A stretch of 64,000 bases of DNA from Mycobacterium sp. ITM-2016-00316 (GTDB lineage: Bacteria; Actinomycetota; Actinomycetes; Mycobacteriales; Mycobacteriaceae): the NCBI RefSeq assembly GCF_002968335.2, contig NZ_CP134398.1, positions 5,580,001 through 5,644,000 of the forward strand, read 5' to 3'. A program made the position numbers and the translations under genes. The notes beneath the pieces were generated by a model that searched no databases, had not been told where the DNA came from, and worked only from the letters and a program-made list of their open reading frames with translations. Numbering within the stretch: position 1 is the stretch's first letter; every line of letters starts with the position of its first letter. Below are positions 9,471 through 19,405 of the stretch, piece after piece.

Positions 9471-12400
9471 GTGCCCGATAGGAAAGTCCGCCTTCTCGCC
9501 GTCATCACGGGCCTTGTCGGCTTTCTGCTCTGCGCCCTTGCCCCGCTGCTGCCGGTGCGGCAGAGCACCGCAGCGATCCAGTGGCCCCAGTCCGCGAACG
9601 CCGACGGCTTCGTCGGCGATATCACCGCGCCGCTGGTCTCGGGCGCGCCCAGATCGCTGGACGTGACCATCCCGTGCCGGACGGTCGCCAGCCTGCCCGC
9701 CGACGGCGGACTGGTGTTCTCGACGATCCCGCCCGCCGGTATCGACGCCGGGCGCAACGGCCTGTTCGTCAATGCCAATGCCGACGTCGTCTACGTCGCG
9801 TTCCGGGACACCGTCGCGGCGGTCGCACCGCGCGATGCCGTCGACTCCGGCGCCTGCAGTGAGCTCCGGATCTGGGCCGATGTCGGCGCCGTCGGGGCGG
9901 ATTTCGTCGGCATCCCCGGCGCCACCGGCACTCTCGGTCTCGACAAGCGCCCGCAGGTGGCGGGCATCTTCACCGACCTGCGTGTCGGACCGGATGCCGG
10001 CCTGACCGCGCGCGTCGACATCGACACCCGCTTCATCACCTCGCCGACCGCGCTGAAGACCGCGGTGATGGTGCTCGGCGTGGCCGCGGTGCTGGCGTCC
10101 ATCGTCGCGCTGGCGCTGCTGGACCGCACCGCCGGTCGGCGCGCACCGCCGGGCAATCGGCGCCGCACAGGTCTGTCGGTGTGGCTCGCCGACGCCGGCG
10201 TGGTGGGCGGACTGCTGGTCTGGCACATCGTCGGGCCGCCGACCTCAGATGACGGTTACAACCTGACCATGGCCCGGGTGTCCGGGGAGGCCGGGTACAT
10301 CGCCAACTACTACCGCTATTTCGGCGCCTCGGAAGCCCCGTTCGACTGGTACCAGAGCGTGCTCGCGCAACTGGCCTCGATCAGCACGGCCGGGGTCTGG
10401 ATGCGGCTGCCCGCCACCGCCGCCGCGATCGGCACCTGGCTGCTGCTGAGCCACATCGTGCTGCCTCGGCTGGGGAACCGGTTGGCCCGCAACCGGGCCG
10501 CCGTGTGGACCGCGGGCGCGGTGTTCCTGGCCGCCTGGCTGCCGTTCAACAACGGTCTGCGCCCCGAACCGCTGATCGCGTTCGGTGTGGTCCTCATCTG
10601 GGTGCTGGTGGAACTGTCGGTGGGCCGCCGCCGGCTGTGGCCGACCGCGGCCGCGATCGTCGTCGCGGTGTTCTGCGTGACGCTTGCACCGCAGGGTCTG
10701 ATCGCGCTGGCGCCGCTGCTCGTCGGCGCCCGGGCGATCACCAGCGTCGTCGCCGAACGCCGCCCCGCCCTGGGGCTGGCGGCCCAGCTGGCACCGCTGG
10801 CCGGCGCCGCATCGCTGATCTTCGTGATCGTGTTCCGCGACCAGACGCTGGCCACGGTGGCGGAGTCGGCGCGCATCAAGTACGTGGTGGGCCCGACCGT
10901 CCCCTGGTACCAGGAGTTCCTGCGCTACTACTACCTGACCGTCGAGGACAGCGTCGACGGTTCGCTGACCCGCCGGTTCGCGATACTGATCCTGCTGCTG
11001 TGCCTGTTCGGTCTGCTGATGGTGATGCTGCGCCGCGGCACCGTGCCCGGCGCGATGAACGGGCCGGTGTGGCGGCTGATCGGCAGCACCGGCATCGGAC
11101 TGCTGCTGCTGACGTTCACCCCGACCAAGTGGGCCATCCAGTTCGGTGCGTTCGCCGGGCTGGCGGGCGCGCTCGGCGGTGTGACGGCATTCGCACTGGC
11201 CCGGGTCGGCCTGCACAGTCGGCGCAACCTCGCGCTGTACGTGACCGCGCTGCTGTTCGTGCTGGCGTGGGCCACCTCGGGTCTCAACGGCTTCTTCTAC
11301 ACCGGCAACTACGGGGTGCCGTGGTTCGACAAGCAGCCCGTCATCGTCGGCTTCCCGGTGACCACGATCTTCCTGGTGCTGGCGATCGCCGGTGGCCTGC
11401 TGACGGCCTGGCTGCACTTCCGTATCGACTACGCCGGGCACACCGAGGTCGCCGACACCGGCCGCAACCGGGCGCTGGCGTCCACCCCGCTGCTGGTCGT
11501 CGCGGTCATCATGGTCGTCCTGGAGCTGGGCTCGATGCTCAAGGCCACCGCGAGCCGCTACCCCGTCTACACCACCGGCTCGGCCAACCTGGCGGCCCTC
11601 GGCCTGACCGGGTCTTCGGGGAACAGCTGCGCCATGGCCGACGCCGTGCTGGTGGAGGCCGATACCAATGCCGGACTGCTGCAACCGGTTCCGGGGCAGC
11701 GCTTCGGTGAGTACGGCCCGCTGGGCGGCGAGAAGCCCATCGGGTTCACCCCCAACGGTGTCAGCGACACCCTGGAGCCGCCCGAACCCGTGGCCGCCAA
11801 TCCCGGCACCCCGAACTCGGACGGCCCGGTCGACAAGCCGAATGTCGGCGTCGGCTACGCGGCGGGCACCGGCGGCGGTTACGGCCCCGAGGGCGTCAAC
11901 GGATCCCGGGTGTACCTTCCGTTCGGGCTGGACCCGGAAACCACTCCGGTGATGGGCAGTTTCGACGAGAACACCCTGGCGGCCAAGGCCACCTCGGCCT
12001 GGTACCAGCTGCCGCCCCGCACCCCGGACCGTCCGCTGGTGACCGTCGCCGCGGTGGGCGCGATCTGGTTCTACGAGGAGGACGGCTCCTTCAACTACGG
12101 CCAATCGCTGAAACTGCAGTGGGGTGTGCACCGGCCAGACGGCAGCTACCAGGCCCTGTCCGAGGTGCAGCCGATCGACACCTTCTACCAGAAGGCATGG
12201 CGCAACCTGCGTTTCCCGCTCGCCTCGGCTCCGCCGGAGGCCAACGTGGCCCGCATCGTCGCCGATGACCCGAACCTGTCCGAGGACCAGTGGTTCGGCT
12301 TCACCCCGCCGCGGGTACCGGTCCTGCAGACCGCGCAGGAGTACCTCGGCACGCAGACCCCGGTGCTGATGGATATCGCCACCGCGGCCAACTTCCCCTG

Positions 12401-12719
12401 CCAGCGGCCCTTCGCCGAACGTCTCGGTGTCGCCGAACTGCCGGATTACCGGATCATTCCGAACTTCAAGCAGATGGTGGCATCCTCGAACCAGTGGCAG
12501 TCCGCCGACGACGGAGGACCGTTCCTGTTCATCCAGGCACTGCTGCGGACCTCGACCATCCCGACGTATCTGCGTGACGACTGGTACCGCGACTGGGGTT
12601 CGATCGAGCGTTACATCCGGGTGGTGCCACGCGATATCGCGCCCGACGCCGTCATCGAAGAAGGGACTGCAAACGTGTTCGGCTGGAGTCGCGGCGGACC
12701 GATCAGGGCCCTGCCGTGA
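9471..12719 (+). CDS. embA: EmbA, arabinosyltransferase (arabinogalactan)
   Basis: EmbA pairs with EmbB to build the terminal hexa-arabinofuranosyl motif of arabinogalactan. The 1082-residue protein matches M. tuberculosis EmbA closely in recalled stretches such as [25 protein letters not shown] and the C-terminal PIRALP. The GT-C Asp pair is at residues 260-261 ([11 protein letters not shown]). The GTG at 9471 is preferred over the upstream TTG at 9462 because the protein then opens with a short charged tail and the first membrane segment. The stop overlaps the GTG of embB (CCGTGAGTG), so the pair is translationally coupled. Upstream is alkB rather than embC, so expression may depend on the alkB promoter or on one inside alkB. 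Confidence 0.95.
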   Translation: MPDRKVRLLAVITGLVGFLLCALAPLLPVRQSTAAIQWPQSANADGFVGDITAPLVSGAPRSLDVTIPCRTVASLPADGGLVFSTIPPAGIDAGRNGLFVNANADVVYVAFRDTVAAVAPRDAVDSGACSELRIWADVGAVGADFVGIPGATGTLGLDKRPQVAGIFTDLRVGPDAGLTARVDIDTRFITSPTALKTAVMVLGVAAVLASIVALALLDRTAGRRAPPGNRRRTGLSVWLADAGVVGGLLVWHIVGPPTSDDGYNLTMARVSGEAGYIANYYRYFGASEAPFDWYQSVLAQLASISTAGVWMRLPATAAAIGTWLLLSHIVLPRLGNRLARNRAAVWTAGAVFLAAWLPFNNGLRPEPLIAFGVVLIWVLVELSVGRRRLWPTAAAIVVAVFCVTLAPQGLIALAPLLVGARAITSVVAERRPALGLAAQLAPLAGAASLIFVIVFRDQTLATVAESARIKYVVGPTVPWYQEFLRYYYLTVEDSVDGSLTRRFAILILLLCLFGLLMVMLRRGTVPGAMNGPVWRLIGSTGIGLLLLTFTPTKWAIQFGAFAGLAGALGGVTAFALARVGLHSRRNLALYVTALLFVLAWATSGLNGFFYTGNYGVPWFDKQPVIVGFPVTTIFLVLAIAGGLLTAWLHFRIDYAGHTEVADTGRNRALASTPLLVVAVIMVVLELGSMLKATASRYPVYTTGSANLAALGLTGSSGNSCAMADAVLVEADTNAGLLQPVPGQRFGEYGPLGGEKPIGFTPNGVSDTLEPPEPVAANPGTPNSDGPVDKPNVGVGYAAGTGGGYGPEGVNGSRVYLPFGLDPETTPVMGSFDENTLAAKATSAWYQLPPRTPDRPLVTVAAVGAIWFYEEDGSFNYGQSLKLQWGVHRPDGSYQALSEVQPIDTFYQKAWRNLRFPLASAPPEANVARIVADDPNLSEDQWFGFTPPRVPVLQTAQEYLGTQTPVLMDIATAANFPCQRPFAERLGVAELPDYRIIPNFKQMVASSNQWQSADDGGPFLFIQALLRTSTIPTYLRDDWYRDWGSIERYIRVVPRDIAPDAVIEEGTANVFGWSRGGPIRALP

Positions 12720-15700
12720 GTGAACCTGTGAACGAACCGAAGGCTCTGAGCGACGTGAAGATCGCCCGCTGGGTCGCCACCATCGCCGGCCTGCTCGGCT
12801 TCGTGATGGCGGTCGCCGTGCCGCTGCTGCCGGTCACCCAGACCACCGCGACCCTGAATTGGCCTCAGGCGGGCCAGCTCTCGAATGTCACCGCTCCGCT
12901 GATCTCGCAGGCCCCGGTGACCCTGACCGCCACGGTGCCATGCTCGGTGATCCGGGACATGCCCGCCGAGGGCGGGCTGGTGCTGGGCACCGCGCCCGCC
13001 GAGGGCCGGGACGCGGCGCTGAACGCGATGCTGGTCAACGTCACCGAGTCGAGCGCGGACGGCCCGGGCCGGGTCGACGTCATCGTGCGCAATGTGGTGG
13101 TGGCCAGCGTCGAACGCGACCGGGCGGCAGACTGTTCCGACCTGCGGATCATCTCCGACCACGATGGCACCTACGCCGAGTTCGTCGGGCTGACCCAGGA
13201 GGACGGCACCCCGCAGCGCACCGGTTTCCCCGACCCCAATCTGCGGCCGGCCGTCGTCGGCGTGTTCACCGACCTGACCGGCGCTGCGCCGCAAGGACTG
13301 TCGCTGACGGCCGATATCGACACCCGGTTCACCACGCATCCGACCGCGCTGAAACTCACCGCGATCGTGCTGGCGATCCTCTCGACGATCATCGCGGTGC
13401 TGGCGCTGTGGCGGCTCGACCGCCTCGACGGGCGGCGCATGCACCGGCTCATCCCCACCCGCTGGAAGACGGCGACCCCGGTCGACGGTGTCGTGGTGGG
13501 CGGCTTCGCGCTCTGGTACGTCATCGGCACCAACTCCTCGGACGACGGCTACATCCTGCAGATGGCACGGGTCGCCGATCACGGCGGCTACATGGCCAAC
13601 TACTTCCGCTGGTTCGGCAGCCCCGAGGACCCGTTCGGCTGGTACTACAACGTGCTGGCGCTGATGACCCGGGTGAGCGACGCCAGCATCTGGATCCGCT
13701 TGCCCGACCTGATCTGTGCGCTGGTGTGCTGGCTGCTGCTGTCCCGCGAGGTACTACCCCGGCTGGGGCCCGCGGTGGTCGCCAGCCGTCCGGCGCTGTG
13801 GGCGGCCGGCCTGGTACTGCTGGGCGCCTGGATGCCTTTCAACAACGGGCTGCGCCCGGAGGGCCAGATCGCCACCGGCGCGCTGATCACCTATGTACTG
13901 ATCGAACGCGCAGTCACTTCCGGGCGGCTGACACCGGCTGCGCTGGCCATCGTCTCGGCGGCCTTCACTCTGGGCATCCAGCCGACCGGCCTGATCGCGG
14001 TGGCCGCGCTGGTGGCCGGTGGCCGCCCCATCTTGCGCATCATCATGCGAAGGCGTCTCACCGTCGGCACCTGGCCGCTGCTGGCGCCGCTGCTGGCGTC
14101 GGGCACGGTGATCCTGGCGGTCGTGTTCGCCGATCAGACGCTGGCCACGGTGCTGGAGGCCACCAGGATCCGCACCGCGATCGGACCCAGCCAGGCGTGG
14201 TACACCGAGGTTCTGCGGTACTACTACCTGGTCCTGCCCACGGTCGACGGCGCCATCTCGCGCCGGTTCGCGTTCCTGTTCAGCGTCATGTGCCTGTTCC
14301 CGGCGCTGTTCATGATGTTGCGCCGCAAGCGGATCGCCGGGATCGCGCGCGGCCCGGCCTGGCGGTTGATGGGCATCATCTTCGCCACGATCTTCTTCTT
14401 GATGTTCACCCCTACCAAGTGGATTCACCACTTCGGCCTGTTCGCCGCGGTGGCGGGCGCGATGGCCGCGCTGGCCACGGTGATGGTGTCACCGGCGGTG
14501 CTGCGGTCGGCACGCAACCGGATGGCGTTCCTGTCGCTGGTGTTCTTCGTGCTGGCCCTGTGTTTCGCCTCGGTCAACGGATGGTGGTACGTCTCGAACT
14601 TCGGCGTCCCGTTCAACACCGCGGTGCCGGCGATCGGCGGGGTGACGGTCAGCACGATGTTCTTCGTGCTGTTCGTGATCGCGGCGCTGTGGGCGTTCTG
14701 GTTGCACGTGTCGGGGGGCGGGGAGTCCCATGTGGTCGATCGGCTCACCGCCGCACCGATTCCGATCGCCGCCGGCTTCATGGTCGTGGTGTTCGTGGCG
14801 TCGATGGCCATCGGCATGGTCCGCCAGTACCCGACCTACTCCAACGGTTGGGCCAACGTGCGCGCCCTCGCCGGTGGCTGCGGCATGGCCGACGACGTGC
14901 TGGTCGAACCCGACTCCAATGAGGGCTTCCTGCGGGCGCTGCCCGGTGATTACGGTCCGTTGGGACCGCTGGGCGGGGCCGGCGCGCCCGGCTTCTCCCC
15001 CGACGGAATTCCGGACCGGATCATCGCCGAGGCCATCCGGCTGAACAATCCGCAGCCCGGTACCGACTACGACTGGAACCGGCCGATCCGGCTGCCGCGG
15101 CCCGGTGTCAACGGGTCTCGGGTGCCGTTGCCGTACGGACTGGACCCCGCGCGCGTACCGGTCGCCGGGACGTATTCGACCGGGGCACAACAGGAAAGCC
15201 GGCTGGCCTCGGCCTGGTACGAGCTGCCCCCCGCCGATGACGCGCACCCGTTGGTCACCGTCACCGCCGCAGGCACCATCTCCGGCGTCAACGTCGCCAA
15301 GGGTGAGATCTCCGGGCAGACCGTGGAACTGGAGTACGCGGTCGCCGGTCCGGACGGCGCCCCGGTGCCCGCCGGGCGCGTCAGCCCGTACGACATCGGC
15401 CCGACTCCGTCGTGGCGCAACCTGCGTTACCCGCGTGAGCAGATCCCGGCCGATGCGATCGCGATTCGCGTGGTCGCGGAGGATCTGTCGCTGAGCCAAG
15501 GTGATTGGGTCGCGGTGACCCCGCCACGGGTGCCCGAGGTGCGCTCGGTCCAGGAGTACATCGGCTCCCAGCAGCCCGTGCTGCTGGACTGGGCGGTCGG
15601 TCTGGCCTTCCCCTGCCAGCAGCCGATGCTGCACGCCAACGGGGTGACCGAGGTACCGAAGTTCCGTATCTCACCGGACTATTTCGCCAAGCTGCAGAGC

Positions 15701-15925
15701 ACGGACACCTGGCAGAACGGCCTGGAGGGCGGACTGCTCGGCATCACCGATCTGCTGCTGCGGGCGTCGGTGATGTCGACCTACCTGTCCGATGACTGGG
15801 GCCAAGACTGGGGATCGTTGCGGCGCTTCGACACCATCGTCGACGCCGAACCGGCCCGGCTCGAGCTGGGAAGTTCCACGCACTCCGGGCTGTACTCGCC
15901 CGGTGAGATCCGCATCGGGCCGTAG
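12716..15925 (+). CDS. embB: EmbB, arabinosyltransferase and main ethambutol target
   Basis: The 1069-residue protein is EmbB by close match along its length (for example [16 protein letters not shown] and [18 protein letters not shown] C-terminal motifs). The catalytic Asp pair is residues 276-277. The ethambutol resistance-determining stretch reads [11 protein letters not shown]: the positions matching M. tuberculosis Ile303, Leu304 and Met306 are unchanged (Ile280, Leu281, Met283), while Gly305 is Gln282. The GTG start at 12716 overlaps the embA stop by four bases. The C-terminal part forms the carbohydrate-binding domain ([17 protein letters not shown]). A metallo-hydrolase gene begins 3 bases after the stop. 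Confidence 0.95.
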   Translation: MSEPVNEPKALSDVKIARWVATIAGLLGFVMAVAVPLLPVTQTTATLNWPQAGQLSNVTAPLISQAPVTLTATVPCSVIRDMPAEGGLVLGTAPAEGRDAALNAMLVNVTESSADGPGRVDVIVRNVVVASVERDRAADCSDLRIISDHDGTYAEFVGLTQEDGTPQRTGFPDPNLRPAVVGVFTDLTGAAPQGLSLTADIDTRFTTHPTALKLTAIVLAILSTIIAVLALWRLDRLDGRRMHRLIPTRWKTATPVDGVVVGGFALWYVIGTNSSDDGYILQMARVADHGGYMANYFRWFGSPEDPFGWYYNVLALMTRVSDASIWIRLPDLICALVCWLLLSREVLPRLGPAVVASRPALWAAGLVLLGAWMPFNNGLRPEGQIATGALITYVLIERAVTSGRLTPAALAIVSAAFTLGIQPTGLIAVAALVAGGRPILRIIMRRRLTVGTWPLLAPLLASGTVILAVVFADQTLATVLEATRIRTAIGPSQAWYTEVLRYYYLVLPTVDGAISRRFAFLFSVMCLFPALFMMLRRKRIAGIARGPAWRLMGIIFATIFFLMFTPTKWIHHFGLFAAVAGAMAALATVMVSPAVLRSARNRMAFLSLVFFVLALCFASVNGWWYVSNFGVPFNTAVPAIGGVTVSTMFFVLFVIAALWAFWLHVSGGGESHVVDRLTAAPIPIAAGFMVVVFVASMAIGMVRQYPTYSNGWANVRALAGGCGMADDVLVEPDSNEGFLRALPGDYGPLGPLGGAGAPGFSPDGIPDRIIAEAIRLNNPQPGTDYDWNRPIRLPRPGVNGSRVPLPYGLDPARVPVAGTYSTGAQQESRLASAWYELPPADDAHPLVTVTAAGTISGVNVAKGEISGQTVELEYAVAGPDGAPVPAGRVSPYDIGPTPSWRNLRYPREQIPADAIAIRVVAEDLSLSQGDWVAVTPPRVPEVRSVQEYIGSQQPVLLDWAVGLAFPCQQPMLHANGVTEVPKFRISPDYFAKLQSTDTWQNGLEGGLLGITDLLLRASVMSTYLSDDWGQDWGSLRRFDTIVDAEPARLELGSSTHSGLYSPGEIRIGP

Positions 15926-15927
15926 CC

Positions 15928-16809
15928 ATGGCCGATCGCACCCACCTCGGAAACGCAGTCCTGACAAGGGTTGTGGAGACATCGTTCGAACCGGGTGTCG
16001 AGATGTTCGGGCAGACACCGGAGCAGGCGTGGTCCGAGCATGCCGATCTGCTGGTGCCCACCTTCCTGAACCCGGACGCCCGGCGGTGGCGGGTGGCGAT
16101 CCAGACCTGGGTGATCGATGTCGACGGGCTGCGGGTATTGATCGACACCGGCGTCGGCAACGGCCGTGACCGACCGATCCCGGTACTGAACAACCTGGAC
16201 ACCGGATTTCTCGCGGCGCTCGCAGCCGCGGGGGTCAGCCCGGACAGCGTCGACGTGGTGCTCAACACCCACCTGCACACCGATCACGTCGGGTGGAACA
16301 CCTCCGCCTCCGACGGGGGCTGGGTGCCCACCTTCCCGAATGCGCGTTATCTGCTGCCCGAGGCCGATTTTCGGTATTTCGGACCCGGCGGCGCCGGCTG
16401 CGACGCCGCGGCGCGGGTGGTGTTCGACGACAGCGTGGCACCGGTGTACGCGGCCGGGCAGGTCGAATTGTTCAGCGGGGAGTACCAATTGAGCGAGTCG
16501 GTGTGGCTGCGGCCCGCAGCGGGACACACGCCGGGGTCATCGGTGCTGTGGCTGGACGCCGGCAGACCGGCGGTGTTCGTCGGGGATCTGACCCATTGCC
16601 CCATCCAGATTCCGCGGCCCGCGGATCCGTGCGCGTTCGATCTGGACGCCGACGCCGCCGCGGCGACCCGTAAGCGGGTGTTCACCGAGGCCGCGCGACG
16701 GCGTGCGACCGTCATTCCCGCGCACTATCCGGGCCACGGCGGTGCCACCCTGGTTGCCCGCGGTGACGCATACCAGGTCGACGACTGGCTGGACCTGCCT
16801 GCGCTCTGA
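15928..16809 (+). CDS. Metallo-beta-lactamase fold hydrolase
   Basis: The 293-residue product has the MBL-fold zinc signature HLHTDHVGW near residue 114, a later GHTPGSSVLW, FVGDLTHCP and IPAHYPGHGG, which supply the remaining metal ligands. Members of this group include lactonases, glyoxalase II-like and other ester or thioester hydrolases; the substrate cannot be read from sequence. The ATG lies two bases after the embB stop codon, so it is very probably translated from the emb transcript. It ends two bases from a convergent RDD gene. No signal peptide is visible, so it should act in the cytoplasm. Confidence 0.85.
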   Translation: MADRTHLGNAVLTRVVETSFEPGVEMFGQTPEQAWSEHADLLVPTFLNPDARRWRVAIQTWVIDVDGLRVLIDTGVGNGRDRPIPVLNNLDTGFLAALAAAGVSPDSVDVVLNTHLHTDHVGWNTSASDGGWVPTFPNARYLLPEADFRYFGPGGAGCDAAARVVFDDSVAPVYAAGQVELFSGEYQLSESVWLRPAAGHTPGSSVLWLDAGRPAVFVGDLTHCPIQIPRPADPCAFDLDADAAAATRKRVFTEAARRRATVIPAHYPGHGGATLVARGDAYQVDDWLDLPAL

Positions 16810-16811
16810 GT

Positions 16812-17321
16812 TCAACCGAGCTGGACCTTGGCGTAGACCACCCGGCTCCCCAACACCACGTCCTGCAGCGAACGGCGACGCGCATCAACGGCGACCCACA
16901 GCAGTCCCACCGGGAACAGCACACAGGCCACCGCCCGGATCAGCGCGATCAACGGTGGCACCCGGCCACCGCGGCGGCCGGTCACCCGCAGCCCCATGGT
17001 GACCGCACCGACGGTGCAGCCCGACACCGCCCAGCACGCGGCCAGGTAGAAGACCGCGACACCGAACATGACCGCCGTGGAGAACACCACGCTGACGGTC
17101 GGGAAGCTGAACGAGGACGGGTTGAACATCAACCGGGCCAGGATGAGACCCACGTAGAGCGCGCCCAGTACCACTCCGACGAAGAGCAGATCGATGACGG
17201 CGGCCACTCCACGGCTGACGATGCCGGCCGAGCGAGGCTTGCCGAGCGAACCATCGGACACCGAGCGAGGCTTGCCGAGCGAACCATCGGACACCGAGCG
17301 AGGCTTGCCGAGCGAGCTCAC
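16812..17321 (-). CDS. RDD-family membrane protein with N-terminal peptide repeats
   Basis: The 169-residue protein is an RDD family member: GIVSRGVAAVIDLLFVG at residues 34-50 carries the Arg and Asp of the first helix, followed by two or three more hydrophobic segments and the C-terminal DARRRSLQDVVLGSRVV motif. Function of the family is poorly defined (some are ion or small-molecule transporters). The GTG start overlaps the stop of the upstream gene (GTGA, 17318-17321), which supports this start. With it, residues 3-32 are an 11-residue tandem repeat, SLGKPRSVSDG twice plus a partial third copy, that is absent from typical RDD proteins. An internal GTG at the beginning of the helix is an alternative start that would exclude the repeat. 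Confidence 0.8.
   Translation of the reverse strand: MSSLGKPRSVSDGSLGKPRSVSDGSLGKPRSAGIVSRGVAAVIDLLFVGVVLGALYVGLILARLMFNPSSFSFPTVSVVFSTAVMFGVAVFYLAACWAVSGCTVGAVTMGLRVTGRRGGRVPPLIALIRAVACVLFPVGLLWVAVDARRRSLQDVVLGSRVVYAKVQLG
17228..17316. repeat. 33-bp tandem repeat at the 5' end of the RDD gene
   Basis: Two perfect 33-bp units (17228-17260 and 17261-17293) and a partial third (from 17294) lie head to tail. Each unit contains CCGAGCGAGGCTTGCCGAGC followed by GAACCATCGGACA. Since 33 is divisible by three, the array stays in frame with the RDD gene. The core resembles the dispersed GAGCGAAGCGAC repeat found elsewhere in the window, and the unit length equals that of the array at 26.9 kb. Confidence 0.8.
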
Positions 17322-17725
17322 CGTGGTTCCCGGCCCAGCAGACGGTCGACGAATCCGGACACCAGATCGTCGGCCCGCTCGCCCTGGGTCCGTACATCGC
17401 TCATCACCTCGGCGGTCACCGAGTCGGTGGACTGCCGGATGATCGCGGGCAGATCGATCCCGTCCACCACCTCATCGGCCAGCCCGATGAGGTCGAGCCG
17501 CTCACGTGCCAACGCGTTCAGGTCGAGCTCGTCCAGGATCGTCTCGATGCCGGCGGCCAGCACCCGTTCGCCGCGCGCCTGCAGGTCCAGCCGGCCGCGC
17601 CGCAGCCAGGTCCCGACCATCGGCAGGCCCTCGACACCCCGGTAGACCACGGCGACACCGTCCGCGGCACTCGCGACGACCCCGAGTGCCACGGCGACCG
17701 CAGGCGGCAACGCCTTGTCCGACAT
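17318..17725 (-). CDS. Conserved hypothetical protein coupled to RDD gene
   Basis: This 135-residue protein has no domain that I recognise. The first 30 residues are mildly hydrophobic (PPAVAVALGVVASAADGVAVV) and might be membrane-associated. The rest is a chain of Asp-Leu rich, probably amphipathic segments (ILDELDLNALARERLDLIG, VVDGIDLPAIIRQSTDS, ADDLVSGFVDRLLG). Similar Leu-Asp rich segments often sit next to or are fused with RDD domains in actinobacteria as far as I recall. Its stop overlaps the RDD start by four bases, so the two are coupled and probably act together. The ATG at 17725 starts MSDKALPPA. Confidence 0.75.
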   Translation of the reverse strand: MSDKALPPAVAVALGVVASAADGVAVVYRGVEGLPMVGTWLRRGRLDLQARGERVLAAGIETILDELDLNALARERLDLIGLADEVVDGIDLPAIIRQSTDSVTAEVMSDVRTQGERADDLVSGFVDRLLGREPR

Positions 17726-17830
17726 CGTTGCATCGTAGTGCGCTACCGGAGGTGCTGTTCGGCCTCTTCGTAGGACCCGGTGGGAACGTGCCGGATAGGA
17801 CCGTCGCAGGGCGTGAAGCTCACTGCGCAG

Positions 17831-19405
17831 TTACAGCGGCGTCAGGCCGTGCTTGCGCAGCACCTTCTTGACGGGCTGCTTGTCACGCAGCAACCGCAGC
17901 GACTGACGGATCAGCAGCCGGGTCTGGTGCGGTTCGATGACCCCGTCGATGTAGCCGCGTTCGGCGGCGATCCACGGCGTGGCCAGGTTGGCGTTGTAGC
18001 CCTCGATGAAATCGGCCCGGATCTTCTGCACCTCGGGTGCGGTGGGATCGGGGAAACGCTTGACCAGCAGCTGGGCGGCACCTTCGGCGCCGATCACCGC
18101 GATGCGCGCGGTGGGCCAGGCGAAGTTGAGGTCCGCGGAGAGCTGCTTGGATCCCATCACCGCATACCCGCCGCCGTAGGCCTTGCGCACCACGATGGTC
18201 ACCTTGGGCACATCGGCCTCGACGATCGCGTTGAAGAACCGGCCACCGCGTTTGATGATGCCGCCCTTCTCCTCTTCCAGACCGGGCATCGCTCCGGGGG
18301 TGTCGACGACGAAAACCAGTGGCAGGTTGAACGAATCGCAGAACCGGATGAACCCGGCCGCCTTGTCGGAGGCTTCGTTGCCCACCGCGCCGGACATGTG
18401 CATCGGCTGGTTGGCGATCACCCCGACGGGGCGGCCGTCGACACGGGCGAACGCGGTGATCATCGAGGGGCTGCGCTGGTCGGCGATCTCGAACACGTCA
18501 CCGTCGTCGAAGATCCGCAGCAGGATCTCGTGCATGTCGTAGGCCTGGTTGTCCGAGTCCGGCACGATCGTGTCGAGTTCCAGGTCGGACGGCGTGATCT
18601 CGGGCTCCAGACCCGGGTTCACGATCGGCACATCGTCGAAGTGGTTGGAGGGCAGGAAACTCAGGTAGTCCCGCACGTACTGGTAGGCGGCCGACTCGGA
18701 CTCGACCACCTTGTGGATGTTGCCGCGCTGCGCCTGCACGTCGGCGCCGCCGAGTTCGTCGAAGGAGACATCCTCACCGGTGACGTCCTTGATGACGTCT
18801 GGACCGGTGATGAACATGTAACCCTGATCGCGTACGGCGACAACGAGATCGGTCTGGATCGGCGAGTACACCGCACCACCGGCACACTTGCCGAAGATCA
18901 GCGAGATCTCCGGGACCAGGCCACGCAGCATCTCGTGACGGCGACCGAGTTCGGCGTACCAGGCCAAGGAGGTCGCGGTGTCCTGGATGCGGGCGCCCGC
19001 CGAGTCGTTGATGCCGATGATCGGGCAGCCGACCATGGCCACCCACTCCATCAGCTTGGCGACCTTGCGGCCGAACATCTCGCCGACCGAACCCTGGAAC
19101 ACGGTTTGGTCATGGCTGAACACGCCGACGGGGCGGCCGTCGATGGTGCCGTGACCGGTCACCACGCCGTCGCCGAAGAACGCGTTGGGGTCACCGGGAG
19201 TCTTTGCCAGCGCGCCGATCTCCAGGAAACTGCCGGGGTCCAGCAGCGCGCTGATCCGGGCGCGGGCGCTCGGAATACCCTTCTTGTCGCGCCGGGCCTT
19301 GGCCTTCTCGTCGCCGGGATCCTTTGCCAGCTCCAGCTTCTCGCGGAGTTCGGCAAGCTTCTCGGCGGTGGTGTGCAACGTGGGCTGCACCGGGGTTTCC
19401 GTCAC
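17831..19405 (-). CDS. accD4: AccD4, carboxyltransferase subunit of long-chain acyl-CoA carboxylase
   Basis: AccD4, with AccA3, AccD5 and AccE5, carboxylates a C24-C26 acyl-CoA to the 2-carboxyacyl-CoA extender that Pks13 condenses with the meromycolyl chain. The 524 residues match the usual 522. Both halves of the carboxyltransferase crotonase fold are visible: N-terminal [20 protein letters not shown] and [11 protein letters not shown]-terminal [17 protein letters not shown] and [14 protein letters not shown]. The GTG start overlaps the pks13 stop by four bases (19402-19405), so it is translated from the fadD32-pks13-accD4 transcript, as in other mycobacteria. Confidence 0.96.
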   Translation of the reverse strand: MTETPVQPTLHTTAEKLAELREKLELAKDPGDEKAKARRDKKGIPSARARISALLDPGSFLEIGALAKTPGDPNAFFGDGVVTGHGTIDGRPVGVFSHDQTVFQGSVGEMFGRKVAKLMEWVAMVGCPIIGINDSAGARIQDTATSLAWYAELGRRHEMLRGLVPEISLIFGKCAGGAVYSPIQTDLVVAVRDQGYMFITGPDVIKDVTGEDVSFDELGGADVQAQRGNIHKVVESESAAYQYVRDYLSFLPSNHFDDVPIVNPGLEPEITPSDLELDTIVPDSDNQAYDMHEILLRIFDDGDVFEIADQRSPSMITAFARVDGRPVGVIANQPMHMSGAVGNEASDKAAGFIRFCDSFNLPLVFVVDTPGAMPGLEEEKGGIIKRGGRFFNAIVEADVPKVTIVVRKAYGGGYAVMGSKQLSADLNFAWPTARIAVIGAEGAAQLLVKRFPDPTAPEVQKIRADFIEGYNANLATPWIAAERGYIDGVIEPHQTRLLIRQSLRLLRDKQPVKKVLRKHGLTPL

